64,000 bases of DNA from Erinaceus europaeus. Its lineage: Eukaryota > Chordata > Mammalia > Eulipotyphla > Erinaceidae. A program made the translations under genes and the position numbers. Under the pieces are notes generated by a model, which did no database searches, was not told where the DNA came from, and worked only from the letters and a program-made list of their open reading frames with translations. The DNA is taken from assembly GCF_950295315.1 (NCBI RefSeq), contig NW_026647344.1, positions 29,181 to 93,180 on the forward strand, in the 5' to 3' direction. Shown piece after piece: positions 34,036-45,415 of the stretch (position 1 is the stretch's first letter; each line of letters starts with the position of its first letter).

Positions 34036-34057
34036 TTATATATATATATATATATAT
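34036..34057 (+). repeat. (TA)n next to the bZIP exon donor
   Basis: Run of TA starting about 7 bp after the GTATGG donor. Confidence 0.9.
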
Positions 34058-34354
34058 GTAAATTTTGCATTATTAAAATTTTAAAAATAACTGTGAGAAT
34101 AGTTCTTTTCTGTTGTTTTCTAGTTAGCCATCTCTACACTTTAGAACTTTATACTGAGTATCTTAAAGTATGCTTTTATACACCTATTTGAAGCAATAGT
34201 TTTCATCACTGTTACAGTGAAGAAAATTTGAGTGCTTGTGTAACACAAAAAAAGCATCTAAATTTGTAGGTGTGGCTTAGAAAAGAAGTCAGGGCCATAG
34301 AAAAGTGGGCAAATCTATATAAATATAGATAGTTATAGAAATAATAAGCAACCC

Positions 34355-34497
34355 ATATCTGACCTTGGGGGAACTGCTGCAGTTTCCAGTGGAGGGAATG
34401 GGGACACAGAACTCTGGTGGTGGGAATGGTGTGGAATTATACCCCTGTTACCTTATAATTTTGTAAATCAATATAAAATCACTAATAAAAAATTTTA
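34355..34497 (+). mobile_element. L1 3'-end type fragment
   Basis: Contains cagaactctggtggtgggaa and gtggaattatacccctgtta, then aatcactaataaaaa. A diverged version of the 3' half of the 60991 element. Confidence 0.65.
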
Positions 34498-34869
34498 ATG
34501 CACCTAAACTATCTGGTTTTACTTCATAAAGTTGTGATACAAAATTTAAACAACCTTAAATTTAAAAAGATTTTAGTTTTTTGTGTGTTTGGTTTTGTTG
34601 TTGTTTATATCACAGCATTAAAGTCACTTGAGTAGCAGTTTTTGGTTTATATTTCTTTTGTTTTTAGAATTATAAATTTTGTTGTGTTTGTTTTATTTAA
34701 AGTGAATATAGTGATCGTGAAAGATGCCAGATTGACAACTTTGGAAACTGAAGGACTGTAATTATCCGCAGAACAGGTACAATGTGGCCAGTGGCAGTAG
34801 AACTCATTTCATACTGCCCTGCCAATGTGCCTTAGTTGTTTCATAGGAATCACATGGGGTAGAAGGCTT
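34498..34869. other. Intron sequence, nothing recognised
   Basis: AT-rich, short (GTT)n. Confidence 0.5.
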
Positions 34870-35090
34870 TGGTTTTCTTTTTTTATATATTCACTTTACT
34901 GGGGGAAATAATTTACATTTTATTAGTTGTCACGTGTGCTTGGTTTTCTTATATCCCCATGGTAGATGACTGCACCCTCACCCACCACCACCCAACTGAC
35001 AGTTTCCCTCCCATAGTGCACTGCGTTGCCACCCCCTATATCCCGCCCCCTCACTTTTATTTCCTATGTCTATGACCCCTGGTGTATCAG
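34870..35090 (-). mobile_element. Probable L1 3' UTR fragment
   Basis: cactttactgggggaaataa and a C-rich segment (cccaccaccacccaactgac) look like an inverted L1 3' UTR. No TSD seen; assignment tentative. Confidence 0.4.
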
Positions 35091-35319
35091 TTTTGAAGCT
35101 TAAAACTTTTTAGTAGAAGACAAGTTTTTAAAAATGGCAAAATTAAGCTCTAATTTATAGAGCATCATTTCCCATTTCAAATTAGACAAAACAGGTAAAA
35201 TCATCATTTTAAAGCATAGTAATATGACTATTCCAACTTGGTTAGATAGGAGAGTGCTTAATGCTGGAGATATATACCAAAGCTTGACAATAGCTAGAAA
35301 GATATGTTGCTAAGCATCT

Positions 35320-35472
35320 CCTTCTTTTCTTTTCTTTCTTTTCTTTTTTTTTTTTAAAGGCAGAGAGAATGAAAGAGACCACAGCACTGAAGCTTTCTTC
35401 AATGCGTGGGGTCTGAGCATAAACTAATTCTCCCATGTGGCGAAGGAGCGCATGCGTTGTCTCGCCAGCCTG
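35320..35472 (-). repeat. SINE-F
   Basis: CT-rich tail, then aaggcagagagaatgaaaga, ggtctgagcataaactaatt, catgcgttgtctcgccagcc. Confidence 0.6.
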
Positions 35473-35499
35473 TGAACTTTCTTTAAAATACTTGTACAG

Positions 35500-35857
35500 G
35501 GAGTCGGGCAGTAGCAGGGATTAAGCACCTGTGGTGTGAAGCTCAAGGACTGGCGTAAGGATCAAGGTTTGAGCCCCCGGCTCCCCACCTGCAGGGAAGT
35601 CATTTCACAGGTGGTGAAGCAGGTCTGCAGGTGTCTGTCTTTCTCTCCCCCTCTCTCTCTGTCTTCCCCTCCTCTCTCCATTTCTCTCTGTCCTATCCAA
35701 CAACAAAGCAACATCAACAATGGCAATGATGACCGCAACGAGGCTGCAACAACTAGGGCAACAAAAGGGGGAAAATGGCCTCCAGGAGCGGTGGATTCGT
35801 GGTGCAGGCACCAAGCCCAGCAATAACCCTGGAGGAGAAAAAAAAAAAAAAATCATT
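35500..35857 (+). repeat. SINE-A, long-tail form (first of two)
   Basis: gggagtcgggcagtagcagg to ccctggaggagaaaaa. Flanked by aaaatacttgtacag (35485-35499) and aaaatacttgtgcag (35858-35872). Confidence 0.94.
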
Positions 35858-35874
35858 AAAATACTTGTGCAGAG

Positions 35875-36161
35875 GGAATCAGGCAGTAGTGCAGTGGGTT
35901 AAGTGCACGTGGCCCAAAGCACAAGGACCAGCTTAAAGGATCCCAGTTCGAGCCCCCCAGCTCCCCACCTGCAGGGGAGTCACTTCACAAGCAGTGAAGC
36001 AGGTCTGCACATGTCTATCTTTCTCTCCCCTTTCTATCTTCCACTCCTTTCTTCATTTCTCTCTGTCCTATCCAGCAACAATGACATCAGTAACAACAAC
36101 AATAATAACTACAGCAATAAAACAGCAAGGGCAACAAAAATGAATAAAGAAATATTTTTTA
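35875..36161 (+). repeat. SINE-A, short-tail form (second of two)
   Basis: Perfect 17-bp TSD aaaatacttgtgcagag at 35858-35874 and 36162-36178, sharing its left copy with the previous SINE's right repeat. Confidence 0.95.
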
Positions 36162-36178
36162 AAAATACTTGTGCAGAG

Positions 36179-36689
36179 GAAGAAGAATATCTACATGTTT
36201 ATGTTAACCTGGAGAAATAATCTGGAATATATTTTGGACAAAAAGTTGCTGGAAACAACCGAGTTTTCCCTCAGTGAGTGGACAAATAATTCATTATATA
36301 TATATATATATTGCAACATTGCTCATGCTTGAGAAGGAGTGAAACATGCCAGAACTTGTACGAATCTGAAAACATTGTGTTTCCTTGGAAGAAGGCAGAC
36401 AGCCATGTCTTATATATCCCTCTTGGATGAGAAATTTAGAGTAGCTGAGTCCAGAAAGATAAAACAAAAATTGGTGATTGCTAGGGACTGGGGGTGGTAG
36501 ATGAAGAGGAGAATAAAAGTAGGTTAATGAGTGGTGAGTTTTACTTTGGAAAGGCAGAAGTGGTTATATACAGTGTTGTGAGGATACTAAGCGTCACTGA
36601 TTGTCCACTTAAAATGGTGAATTGTGGGAATTTTATCTCACAGATTACTCAAAAAAAGAAAAACAGTTTTACATTGAAATATATAGTAT
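36179..36689. other. Intron sequence with (TA)n
   Basis: (TA)n at about 36294-36310; otherwise unique-looking. Confidence 0.5.
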
Positions 36690-36806
36690 AGGGACTGGAA
36701 GATAGCTCACCTGGTAGAGTGCTCTGAATACATAGCACCACACCAGATGCCACGCTTGACAGATGTTCTGGTGTCTCTCCTGTCTTAAATTTAAAAACAA
36801 AAGTCT
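36690..36806 (+). repeat. SINE-E
   Basis: gggactggaagatagctcac, ctggtagagtgctctgaata, catagcaccacaccagatgc. Confidence 0.7.
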
Positions 36807-36808
36807 CC

Positions 36809-37006
36809 AGGGACCAGGTGGTGGCACAGCTGGTTAAACACACCCATTGCAGTGTTTAAGGACCCTGGCTAAAATGCTTGGTCCCACCTGCAGGGGGGGA
36901 ATTTCACAAGTGGTGAAGCAGTGCTACAGGTGTCTCTCTTCCTCCCTCCCTCTCTACGCCCCCCCCCCCAATTTCTGTCTGTATTCACTAAATTTTTTTT
37001 TTTTAA
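36809..37006 (+). repeat. SINE-B with 11-C run
   Basis: agggaccaggtggtggcaca, cacaagtggtgaagcagtgc; C-run at 36959-36969. Confidence 0.88.
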
Positions 37007-37009
37007 ATC

Positions 37010-38009
37010 TTAAAAAAGTCTTCTGGGAGAGTGGAACCAAACAGGCATGAAGCCCCAGCACACTAAATATATGTAGCATAGTTCTTTTTACTTAATGAAA
37101 GGCAGCTGGTTTAAGTGAATAAATGTGTAGGTATAAAGCCAATCCCTTCATATAAGTAAAATTGAGGAATGTGTACCAGGATGTAGCAGTGACAAAGGGG
37201 AGGTTGGGAAACATGAATGGTTTGAGAGAGAAAGCCTCAATTACAACTTTATTGCTTTAAATTGTCAGACAAAAACAGTTTTTTAAAGAGTAACTTAACA
37301 GATTGTAGTTTCCAGAGGATCAAGAACTAGCATACTCATAATCATCATAGGGAGAAATTTTTCCTTTAGTTTTGCAACAGCTTTTAAACCGCTAACTGAA
37401 GAATAGAGCGTCTTGTAAAGAAGTTAATTTGAAAGAAATATTAAGCTACTTTTTGTGGAAGTATTTATCAAGTGTACATTTCCTTAATTCTTCCTATGAC
37501 ATAGACTTACCCTGTCAGTCCACTGGGCAATACTAAGCTTTAGTGACTTGCATATTGTGTGTTATAAAAGGTTTAATGAGTGCTGAAATGTGATTTCATA
37601 TTTTTTCTCATTTAGTATAAAATACTATTGAATCTTGCATCATTCACTAAATTTAATTACATTTTACCTTTCTAAAGTCATAAAAGAACAGTTTCATCAA
37701 ATTATTGAGACATTTGTGGTAATGTAAATCAAGTTTGGGATACAGTGGGTTATAAAGTATATTTTAAAGGTAAGATATGATTTCATTGTCTTATTTAAAG
37801 TGGCTTTTACCTCTTTCTATTATCCTCATTTTGGAGATTAGCTTTTAGTTTTCAAGACCAACCTATTTCCTTTATGAATAAAATGCAGGCTCTTCTCAGT
37901 ACAGCAACAGTAAAAATCATTAACTCTTAATGTAAATTAAAGCATTTATTGTTGTTTTTGAAAATGTGTGAGGGACTTGAAGCTCAGTAAATTAACTAAA
38001 GCCTTCTTT
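37010..38009. other. Repeat-poor intron block
   Basis: About 1 kb AT-rich and unique-looking. Confidence 0.55.
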
Positions 38010-38110
38010 TGGTTTTGTTTTGGCTTCTTGGGGAGAGGGGATGCTGGGGCGTGAACCCAGGGCATCAGTATGTGAAGTGTGTGCTCTAGCACTGAGCTCC
38101 ATCTCCAGGG
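38010..38110 (-). repeat. tRNA-SINE fragment, unclassified
   Basis: ctggggcgtgaacccagggc, gtgctctagcactgagctcc: inverted B-box and head. Confidence 0.5.
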
Positions 38111-38127
38111 AAAGAAACATTCTTTGA

Positions 38128-38392
38128 TGGCTGGAGAGGTGAATTTTTACTCATAAGGTAGTTCAAATGGGAACTCCATCGACTTAAATGGAGTGGGATA
38201 AAATATTCCTTTCTGCTATCTAGCCAATGTACTGTTTCACTATCACTTGAATAGCAACAATTAAAAGATACTATACAATGCTTTCCCCTCCCCCTCTCAA
38301 TTTCAGTCCATCAAATAAAGGGTGCCAGGGACAGTGGATCCCTTGGTCAGATACCGAGTCCCTGCGATAACTCTGATGACAAAAAAAAAAAA
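38128..38392 (+). repeat. SINE-E remnant with 3' module
   Basis: gatggctggagaggtgaatt at the left, ccatcaaataaagggtgcca and gagtccctgcgataactctg at the right; the middle is not recognisable. Confidence 0.45.
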
Positions 38393-38427
38393 GATCTGAT
38401 AAGACAGTCTATAGAAAAGTGCTATCG

Positions 38428-38675
38428 GGTGATAGCTCACCTAGTAGAGTGCATACAGAGCCATGCATGAGGACCCATGGCCCCACCTATAGGATGCAAG
38501 CTTCAAGCAGCTGAGCAGTCCTAAAGATGTCTCTCCTTTCAGTGTCTCTCTCCCTTTCTTTGTCTCTTTTCATCCTCAGTCCAAAAAAAAAAAAAAATGC
38601 CACTGGGAATGGTAGAGCCATGCAGTTGCCAAGCCCCAGCAGTAGTCCTGGTGGCAAAAAAAAAAAAAAAAAAGT
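38428..38675 (+). repeat. SINE-E with 3' module
   Basis: ggtgatagctcacctagtag, A-run, then gccactgggaatggtagagc and agccccagcagtagtcctgg, poly(A). Confidence 0.75.
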
Positions 38676-38859
38676 TATAATTACATCTTCAAATGCTGGT
38701 TATTATTCATTCTGTCATTAAGCATCTATTGTGTGCAGAGAATGTTATTGGATTCAAGAGACAGGAATAGTGTAAAAGACACTATCCTACTTACAGAGTT
38801 TGTGATCAAGCGGAAGAGACAGACATGGAACAAGCAATAAAGGTGTTAGACAGGAAGAG

Positions 38860-38965
38860 CCAGTGCAATTGCTCTTAGTACGCTGCTTTGCATGCATGCT
38901 TACCAAGTTGGAGTCCAGACCCCAGTCCCCATCTCCCCCTCTCTCTGTCTCTCTCCAAAATAGAC
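38860..38965 (+). repeat. SINE-E-like, old
   Basis: gagccagtgcaattgctctt, gcatgcatgcttaccaagtt, gtctctctccaaaatag. Confidence 0.4.
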
Positions 38966-39346
38966 AGCAGGGTTTGATAGAAGAGTCATCTCCATTAATT
39001 TTGCAAATTATTCTAAAAGATTAAGAACCTTGTCATCTTTTTTTCTTTTTTCATTGTTGTGGATTTAAATTCAAGAACCAAGTAAACGTTCTGCATCCAT
39101 AACAACCCTTGCAACTATGTGGTGGAAATTTTTGATATGTAGCTATTGACCTTTGTGAAGTCTAAACATGAAAATAGATCATTTCAGTAGTAATGAAAAT
39201 ATTTCTAGTAGATCTTTAATTTTAGAGTAAGCGCTAGGAAAGTAAGAGATCATAGTTTTATGGAATGTCTAGTCCTCCGATCATGACCAGATGTTAATTA
39301 AATGTCTTGGTTGACTGTCTTGTCATGATTGTTTTGGTTGTTGTCA
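38966..39346. other. Intron sequence, nothing recognised
   Basis: Unique-looking. Confidence 0.5.
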
Positions 39347-39508
39347 CTGGTGCTTCAAAGCTCCAAGATGACTTCTTTCAGATAGACAGAGGGAGAGGGG
39401 GAAAGATAATATTGAGGCTTTCTTCAGTGTGGTAGGACTGGAATTGAACCCAGACTGTGTAACACTATCCAACAGCACACTATCCAGGTGAGCAATTTTA
39501 CGTGCTCT
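39347..39508 (-). repeat. SINE-F
   Basis: gacttctttcagatagacag, ggaattgaacccagactgtg, ctatccaggtgagcaatttt. Confidence 0.55.
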
Positions 39509-39616
39509 GTATTAATTTTAATCAATCCTTATCTGCTTCAGAAGAGCAGTATGAAAAGATTTGTAGACCTTTGTCTCTGACTCTCTTTTGACCTACCTTC
39601 ATAGAAAATTTTCAAG

Positions 39617-39893
39617 GGGGCTAGGCAGTAGTGTAGCAGGTTTAAGCGCACATGGCACAAAGCACAAGGGCCAGAATATCCCAGTTCGAGCCCCCAGCTC
39701 CCCACCTACAGGGGAGTCGCTTCACAGGCGGTGAAGCAGGTCTGCAGGTGTCTGTCTTTCTCTCCCCCTCTCTATCTTCCCCTCCTCTCTCCATTTCTCT
39801 CCTATCTAATAACGACGACATCAATAACAACAATAACTACAACAACAATGAAAAACAAGGGCAACAAAAGGGAAAATAAAAATATTAAAAAAC
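39617..39893 (+). repeat. SINE-A
   Basis: gggggctaggcagtagtgta to gggcaacaaaagggaaaata. Confidence 0.92.
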
Positions 39894-39908
39894 AGAATAT
39901 TGTATTTA

Positions 39909-40040
39909 AGAGCTGCGGAGATAGCTCAGCTGGGAAGGTTGCTGGCTATGCCAGGTGCACAGCGCAAGTTCCAGCCTCCAGCCCTCAAAGCACTCCAGAA
40001 AGCTTCAGTGCTAATGCCTCTTTAAAAAAAAAAAAAAAAG
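39909..40040 (+). repeat. SINE-E
   Basis: gagctgcggagatagctcag, gctatgccaggtgcacagcg, poly(A). Confidence 0.65.
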
Positions 40041-40082
40041 TAACCCATAGCAGTAATCCAATGATGACAAAAAGTGGTTATA

Positions 40083-40338
40083 GGGAGTAGGGCAGTAGTG
40101 CAGCAGGTTAAGCGCACGTAGCGCCAAGCACAAGGACCAGCATAAGGATCCCGGTTCCAGCCCCCGGCTCCCCACCTGCAGGGAAATCGCTTCACAGGCG
40201 GTGAAGCAGGTCTGCAGGTGTCTAATTTTGTCTCCCCCTCTCTGTCTGCCCCTTCATCTCTCGATTTCTCTGACCTATCCAACAACAACAATGGCAACAA
40301 TAACAACAAGGAAAACAAAATGGAAAAAATAAGTTGTC
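40083..40338 (+). repeat. SINE-A
   Basis: gggagtagggcagtagtgca to ggaaaacaaaatggaaaaaa, ending where the long tail would begin. Confidence 0.92.
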
Positions 40339-40373
40339 AGGGCCTGGGAAGGGGTACTAATTATGTTGGACGT

Positions 40374-40693
40374 GGGGGCTGGGCAGTGGTGCATGTGGCA
40401 CAAAGCACAAGGACAGGTGTAAGGATCCAGGTTCGAGTCCCCGGCTCCCCACCTGCAGGATGATGCACTTAACAAGAGGTGAAGCCTGCAGGTGTCTGTC
40501 TTTCACCTGCTCTGTCTTCCTCTCCTCTCTCTTGATTTCCCTCTGGCCTATCCAACAATGACAGCAATAACGATAATAACACAATAAACAACAAGGCTGA
40601 CAAAAGGGGGAGAAATGGCCTCCAGGAGCAGTGGATTCATGGTGCAGGCACTGAGCCCCAGCAATAACCCTAGAGGCAAAAAAAAAAAAAAAT
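40374..40693 (+). repeat. SINE-A, long-tail form, A-box shortened
   Basis: gggggctgggcagtggtgca lacks the gcgggttaagcg segment; tail ggcctccaggagcagtggat. Confidence 0.9.
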
Positions 40694-40699
40694 ACATTG

Positions 40700-40797
40700 G
40701 ACCTAAGAACACTGAGCCAGGACGTCCTGGCTTCAGTCCCAACTGTCACATGTACCAAAATGATGCTCTGGTTCTCTACCTCTAGTTAATCTTTTTT
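40700..40797 (+). repeat. SINE-C fragment
   Basis: cacatgtaccaaaatgatgc, tctggttctctacctctag. Confidence 0.6.
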
Positions 40798-41049
40798 AAC
40801 CATAAATTGTTATTTAGGTATAATATTTCTGTGGGATACATGCAATCACTAGACTTGCATGTGCTAATCATGGTTATTTGTGATAATGTTGGTGAAAAAA
40901 ATCATGTTGAGAATAATCTAGATTTTCCAAAGTTTTTCCCTATTGCTTTGTCAGCTTGGTTTTAAGACTCCCATCTACATGTTTCCTGAGCTTTTGTTAA
41001 TGAAATAGGGATGATAGGTATTTTTAGTCAGGAATACATACTCTGGAAG

Positions 41050-41325
41050 ACTGGGAGGGCAGATGACTCAGCCAGTAGAGTGCATTGACATCACCTCATA
41101 CAAGGATCGGGGTTTGAGCTCCAGGCCATCGTGTGAGGTAGGAAAGCTGCAAGTAGGTAAGGGAGCTTCTATAATGGCGGAATGGGACTGCAGTTTCTCT
41201 CCTCTCTCTGCTCAGTCTCCTTTACTGCTTCACACTCTGAGGAAAAGGAAAATGGCCACCAGAAAGCTGTGCAGTCATGCAGGCTCCAAGCCCTAGCAAC
41301 AACCCTAAGTGGTAAAAGGAACAAA
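41050..41325 (+). repeat. SINE-E, long, with 3' module
   Basis: gactgggagggcagatgact, cagccagtagagtgcattga, aaaatggccaccagaaagct, ccaagccctagcaacaaccc. Confidence 0.7.
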
Positions 41326-41418
41326 ACAAAAAACACATTTATAATCTTTGTACCTGTGACCACTCCTCACATTAGTTTAGGCCAGTAAAATGCTTCGAAC
41401 TTTAAAAAAAAAAAAAAA

Positions 41419-41650
41419 GAGTCGGGCGGGAGTGTAGCACGTGGCGCAAAGCACAAGGACCGGCCTAAGGATCCCGGTTCGAGCCCCCAGCTCCCGACCT
41501 GCAGGGAAGTCGCTTCACAGGTAGTGAAGCAGGTCTGCAGGTGTCTGTCTTCCCCTCCTCTCTCCATTTCTCTCTGTCCTATCTAACAACAACTGCAATA
41601 ACAATAAAAAACCAGGGCAACAAAAGGGAAAATAAATACAAAAAAAAAAT
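41419..41650 (+). repeat. SINE-A, A-box deleted
   Basis: gagtcgggcgggagtgtagc jumps directly to acgtggcgcaaagcacaagg; A-rich on both sides. Confidence 0.88.
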
Positions 41651-42366
41651 AGAAATGTGAGGTTTCTATCTGAAAACGTTAACACAGAGTGATGAAGCCC
41701 CAGTGATGACAGGGAAAAAATGTGTGGAGGTAACACAAATTAACCAAACTTACCTTAGAGTTTTTACTTAGACTTTACCAATTCTTTCAAAAAAAAGGAT
41801 GGAGTGTTCATCCAGTGTTAAGGGGTAGGGCAGTCACCACTGATCTAGCAGATTTAAATTCATTTCTTCACAGTTTTCCTAGTCAAAGGCAGTGCAAGCC
41901 ATTGTTAGATATCACTCTAATCTCTGGTTCCAGTGTCCAACAATGCATTTTAGATCTCCTTGCTTCTTTGGCTATTAGAGTTCCCTCTGTGGTATCTTAT
42001 ATCTGCTGTTACACTAGTAACTTGTACAGTTTTAATTTTTCAAGAGTAGGTAAAGTGTAAAATAAAATATCTCTGAGAGATAGTAACCTCCAGGATATAA
42101 GCATTAGCCAGGCAAGCGAAAACATAAAACTATGAAAATTGGTTTCAGTTTTGTTATTACCTTACTTAAATTTTTATAAAAGTTGCAGTTGATACAAATG
42201 CTGTCAACTAGAACTAATATGTATTGTTTAAACATATTTAAGCAGCTTATTTTGTTTATTCCTTGATAATTAAAGATGTCCTGTTTTTATATCTTTGCTT
42301 GTTTTAAACCGTAAGGAAATGCTTAATCTGATGTTAGGTAAGGTACATGAGTTGTTTCTCCTCCAG
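41651..42366. other. Intron sequence before exon 42367
   Basis: About 715 bp unique-looking, pyrimidine-rich at the acceptor (tgagttgtttctcctcc). Confidence 0.6.
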
Positions 42367-42472
42367 AGTGAAGTCACCCTGCTGAGAAATGAAGTGGCAC
42401 AGCTGAAACAGCTTCTTCTGGCTCATAAAGATTGCCCTGTAACCGCCATGCAGAAGAAATCCGGCTATCACA
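42367..42472 (+). CDS. ATF2: ATF2 coding exon, residues 396-431 (end of leucine zipper)
   Basis: 106 nt, acceptor tttctcctccag, donor gtgagt. Reads SEVTLLRNEVAQLKQLLLAH, then KDCPVTAMQKKSGYH. L401 and L408 continue the heptad series begun at L380. The hydrophobic pattern VTLLRNEVAQLKQLLL overlaps the nuclear export signal described for the human zipper. It ends in phase 1; the last intron (13.9 kb) holds the full-length L1. Confidence 0.96.
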
Positions 42473-43938
42473 GTGAGTAATGTTCCATTGCCTGTAGCCT
42501 TGAGCTATGTCAGTGAACTACTGCTAGAGTGAACCAAGCTACAATTAAAAAACAAACGGCATTTCTAGTGTTTAATATTAAATGCTATGCAAGGCTGTTA
42601 TGGAGAGTAAACTTCCTGGGACCTAGAGGTGTTTTCCCCTGTAAGGTTTAAGGAAAAAAATATACTGAAGGACCGATGATATGTAGAATTACATACTATC
42701 TTATACTGACAGGACCAGACACTACTTTCTAGTCGCCAATACTGAATTTACAAAAATAAATAAATCAATCAAGCAACTGCTTTTACTTAGTGATAATAGA
42801 GTTCTTTCTTAGTAGACTAGTCTAGTGTTTTATTGCAGTAGTGCAGTGTTTTGAAAATAATGTTGCATATCTTGGACCTTTGTGTGGAGGCCTCTAATCA
42901 GTCATAAACATGTTAAAATAGATCCTTAAATTTTCTCTTCAAGTTTCCTCTGAAATGTTCATTTTTCCCCCAAAATGAAATTCTTCTATTTTCAGCACTT
43001 TAGGGGTTAATTGTGCTTTTTTTAAAATCTTCTTCTGGTAAGGTCCTTTTTTTTTTTTCCATAAGATGCAAAATGTTGGAACCAGCTGTTAACTCTTGAA
43101 TAAATGGCCAATTTTGTCCATCGCACACATATTTGTAACAAATAACAGAGCTGGGAATGCATTAGGCAACATTCATAATCTATAACCCACAGCTTTCATT
43201 TTTATGATTTAGTAATATTTTAGGATATCTGTAAATGTGAAGATTGTTTCAACCATATGTATCCACTTCATTTTAATTTGCCAGTGTCAGTAATTCAAAA
43301 GAAGGAAACATTTTGTATTGGATGCAAACACTTCCTCAGGTGCTCACAATAAAACTTAATGGCCACCATCTTTACTTGTAGTCATTGTGAGCAGTTTCAT
43401 CAGAATGGGCAATATTTTTTCATTTAAAAGATTGAGTAGATTTAGCAGCTCTGTCGCCATATATATTTAGAAGATTGTTTTTGTTTTTTTGTCAGTCTTG
43501 AGCATATAAATCTCGGCCCTCTGATACCTAGTCATTTTGATGGGATGGTAAAACACATTGAGGAGAAAATTGGAAGCATATAGAAATATGTTTGGGCTTT
43601 GTATTAACAATGATTGCTGCAGGGACGAAGCCATTATGGTCCCACCTGACTTAACAGAATCTCACAGACGCTACTGAGTTCAGCATTATGCATACATGAT
43701 GTTCCTAAAAAGGAAGACCCTAGAATTTTGATAGCTCAAACGGAAATATACAAAACACTGTATAAAAATTGAGAAGAAAATTTTCTGAAGTTGCGTATAA
43801 CTCAAAATTATCTGCTAATTTTAATCTTAGGTAATTTATTGAATAATCCTAACAGTTTTAGCTTCATTATTTCAGTATTGTATCTCAGCAAATACAAAGT
43901 CAAATTTTCATCTTAAGCAATAATTTATAAAGATTGTA
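42473..43938. other. Repeat-free intron block after the zipper exon
   Basis: About 1.47 kb without any recognised SINE, the longest such stretch in the introns here. Possibly conserved; comparison with other mammals would tell. Confidence 0.55.
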
Positions 43939-44157
43939 GGGGGCTGGGTGGTGGCACACCTGCTTTAGTGCACATATTACCATGCACAGTGACCCAGGTT
44001 CAAGCCCCCAGTCCCCACCTGCAGGGAGGGGGAAAGCTTCTTGAGTGGTAAAGCAGTGCTGCGGGTATCTGTCTGTCTCTTCCCTCTCTATCTCCCCCTC
44101 ACAGTTTATCTCTGTTCTAGCTAATAAAATAAGTAATGTTTAAAAAAAAAAAAAAAG
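43939..44157 (+). repeat. SINE-B
   Basis: agggggctgggtggtggcac, ccaggttcaagcccccagtc, ctagctaataaaataag and poly(A). Confidence 0.9.
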
Positions 44158-44167
44158 ACTTTAAGTA

Positions 44168-44360
44168 GGGGCTGAGTGTGGTGGCACGTTTGGCTGAGCA
44201 GTTGTTACCAATTCTCAAGGACCCAAGTACAAGCCTCCAGTTTCTGTCCACCTGTAGGGGGAAGCCTGCCTAGCAATGAAGCAGTGCTGCAGGTGTCTCT
44301 TTCTCTCTCTCTCCTCTCCCCTTCCCTTACAGTTTCTGTCATGTACAATAACTAAATAAA
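44168..44360 (+). repeat. SINE-B
   Basis: ggggctgagtgtggtggcac, agcagtgctgcaggtgtctc, aactaaataaa. Confidence 0.82.
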
Positions 44361-44660
44361 GGGGGGTCGAGCTGTAGTACAGCAGGTTAAACACACATGG
44401 TGCAAAGCGCAAGGACCGGCATAAGGATCCCGGTTCGAGCCCCCGGCTCCCCACCTGCAGAGGAGTCGCTTCACGGGCGGTGAAGCAGGTCTGCAGGTGT
44501 TTATCTTTCTCTCCCCCTCTCTGTCTTTTCCTCCTCTCTCCATTTCTCTCTGTCCTATCCAACAACGATGACATCAATAACAACAACCATAAAAAAGCGG
44601 GCAACAAAAGGGAATAAATAAATTTTTTTAAAAAATAAATTAACTAAATAAATATTTAAA
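44361..44660 (+). repeat. SINE-A, set in the tail of a SINE-B
   Basis: ggggggtcgagctgtagtac; ctaaataaa precedes it and aactaaataaatatttaaa follows its tail, a plausible TSD. Confidence 0.93.
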
Positions 44661-44669
44661 GCGTATAGC

Positions 44670-44808
44670 AGCCCAGGGGTGCATACATAGTAGATGAAGC
44701 ATTTAATTGTCAAGCCTGAGCTCCTGACTTTGATTTGCAGCGTCACATAACCAGGATGATGTTCCAGTTCTCTTCTGTCTCTCCCTCCCTCTTCGATGAA
44801 TAAGTTCA
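44670..44808 (+). repeat. SINE-C, diverged
   Basis: gtcaagcctgagctcctgac, gatgatgttccagttctctt. Confidence 0.5.
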
Positions 44809-44825
44809 GCTTTTTAAAAAGTTAA

Positions 44826-45110
44826 GGGGATTGGGCAGTGGTGCACCTGCTTAAGTACACGTGTTACTATGCACAAGGACCAGGGTTCATGCCCCCACTC
44901 CGCACCTACGGAGTGCAGCTTCATGAGCACTAAAGCAGATCTGTAGTGTGTCTTTCTCTCCTTTCACCCTCCCCTCTCACTTTCTCTGTGTCCCACCAAA
45001 TAGAGGTGGGGGGAACAAAAGAAAAGAAAAAAATGGCCACAAGGAGTGTTGGATTCCTTGTGGCAGCACTGAGCCCCAGCAATAACCTGGTGGGGAAAAA
45101 TAAATAAATG
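44826..45110 (+). repeat. SINE-B with 3' module
   Basis: aggggattgggcagtggtgc, aaaatggccacaaggagtgt, tgagccccagcaataacctg. Confidence 0.85.
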
Positions 45111-45113
45111 TAG

Positions 45114-45405
45114 GGAGTCAGGCAGTAGCGCAGCAGGTTAAGCGCACGTGGTGCAAAGTGCAAGGACCAGCATAAGGATCCCGGTTCGAGCCCCCGGCTC
45201 CCCACCTACAGGGGAGTCGCTTCACAGGCAGTGAAGCAGGTCTGTAGGTGTCTATCTTTCTCTCCCCCTCTGTCTTCCCCTTCTCTCTGCATTTCTCTCT
45301 GTCCTATCCAACAACGATGACATCAATAACAACTAATAACTACAACAATAAAACAACCAGGGCAACAAAAGGGAATAAACAAATACTAAGAAAATAAATA
45401 AGTAA
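45114..45405 (+). repeat. SINE-A
   Basis: gggagtcaggcagtagcgca to gggcaacaaaagggaataaa; near-identical flanks ataaatgtag / ataatgtag. Confidence 0.94.
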
Positions 45406-45415
45406 ATAATGTGTA

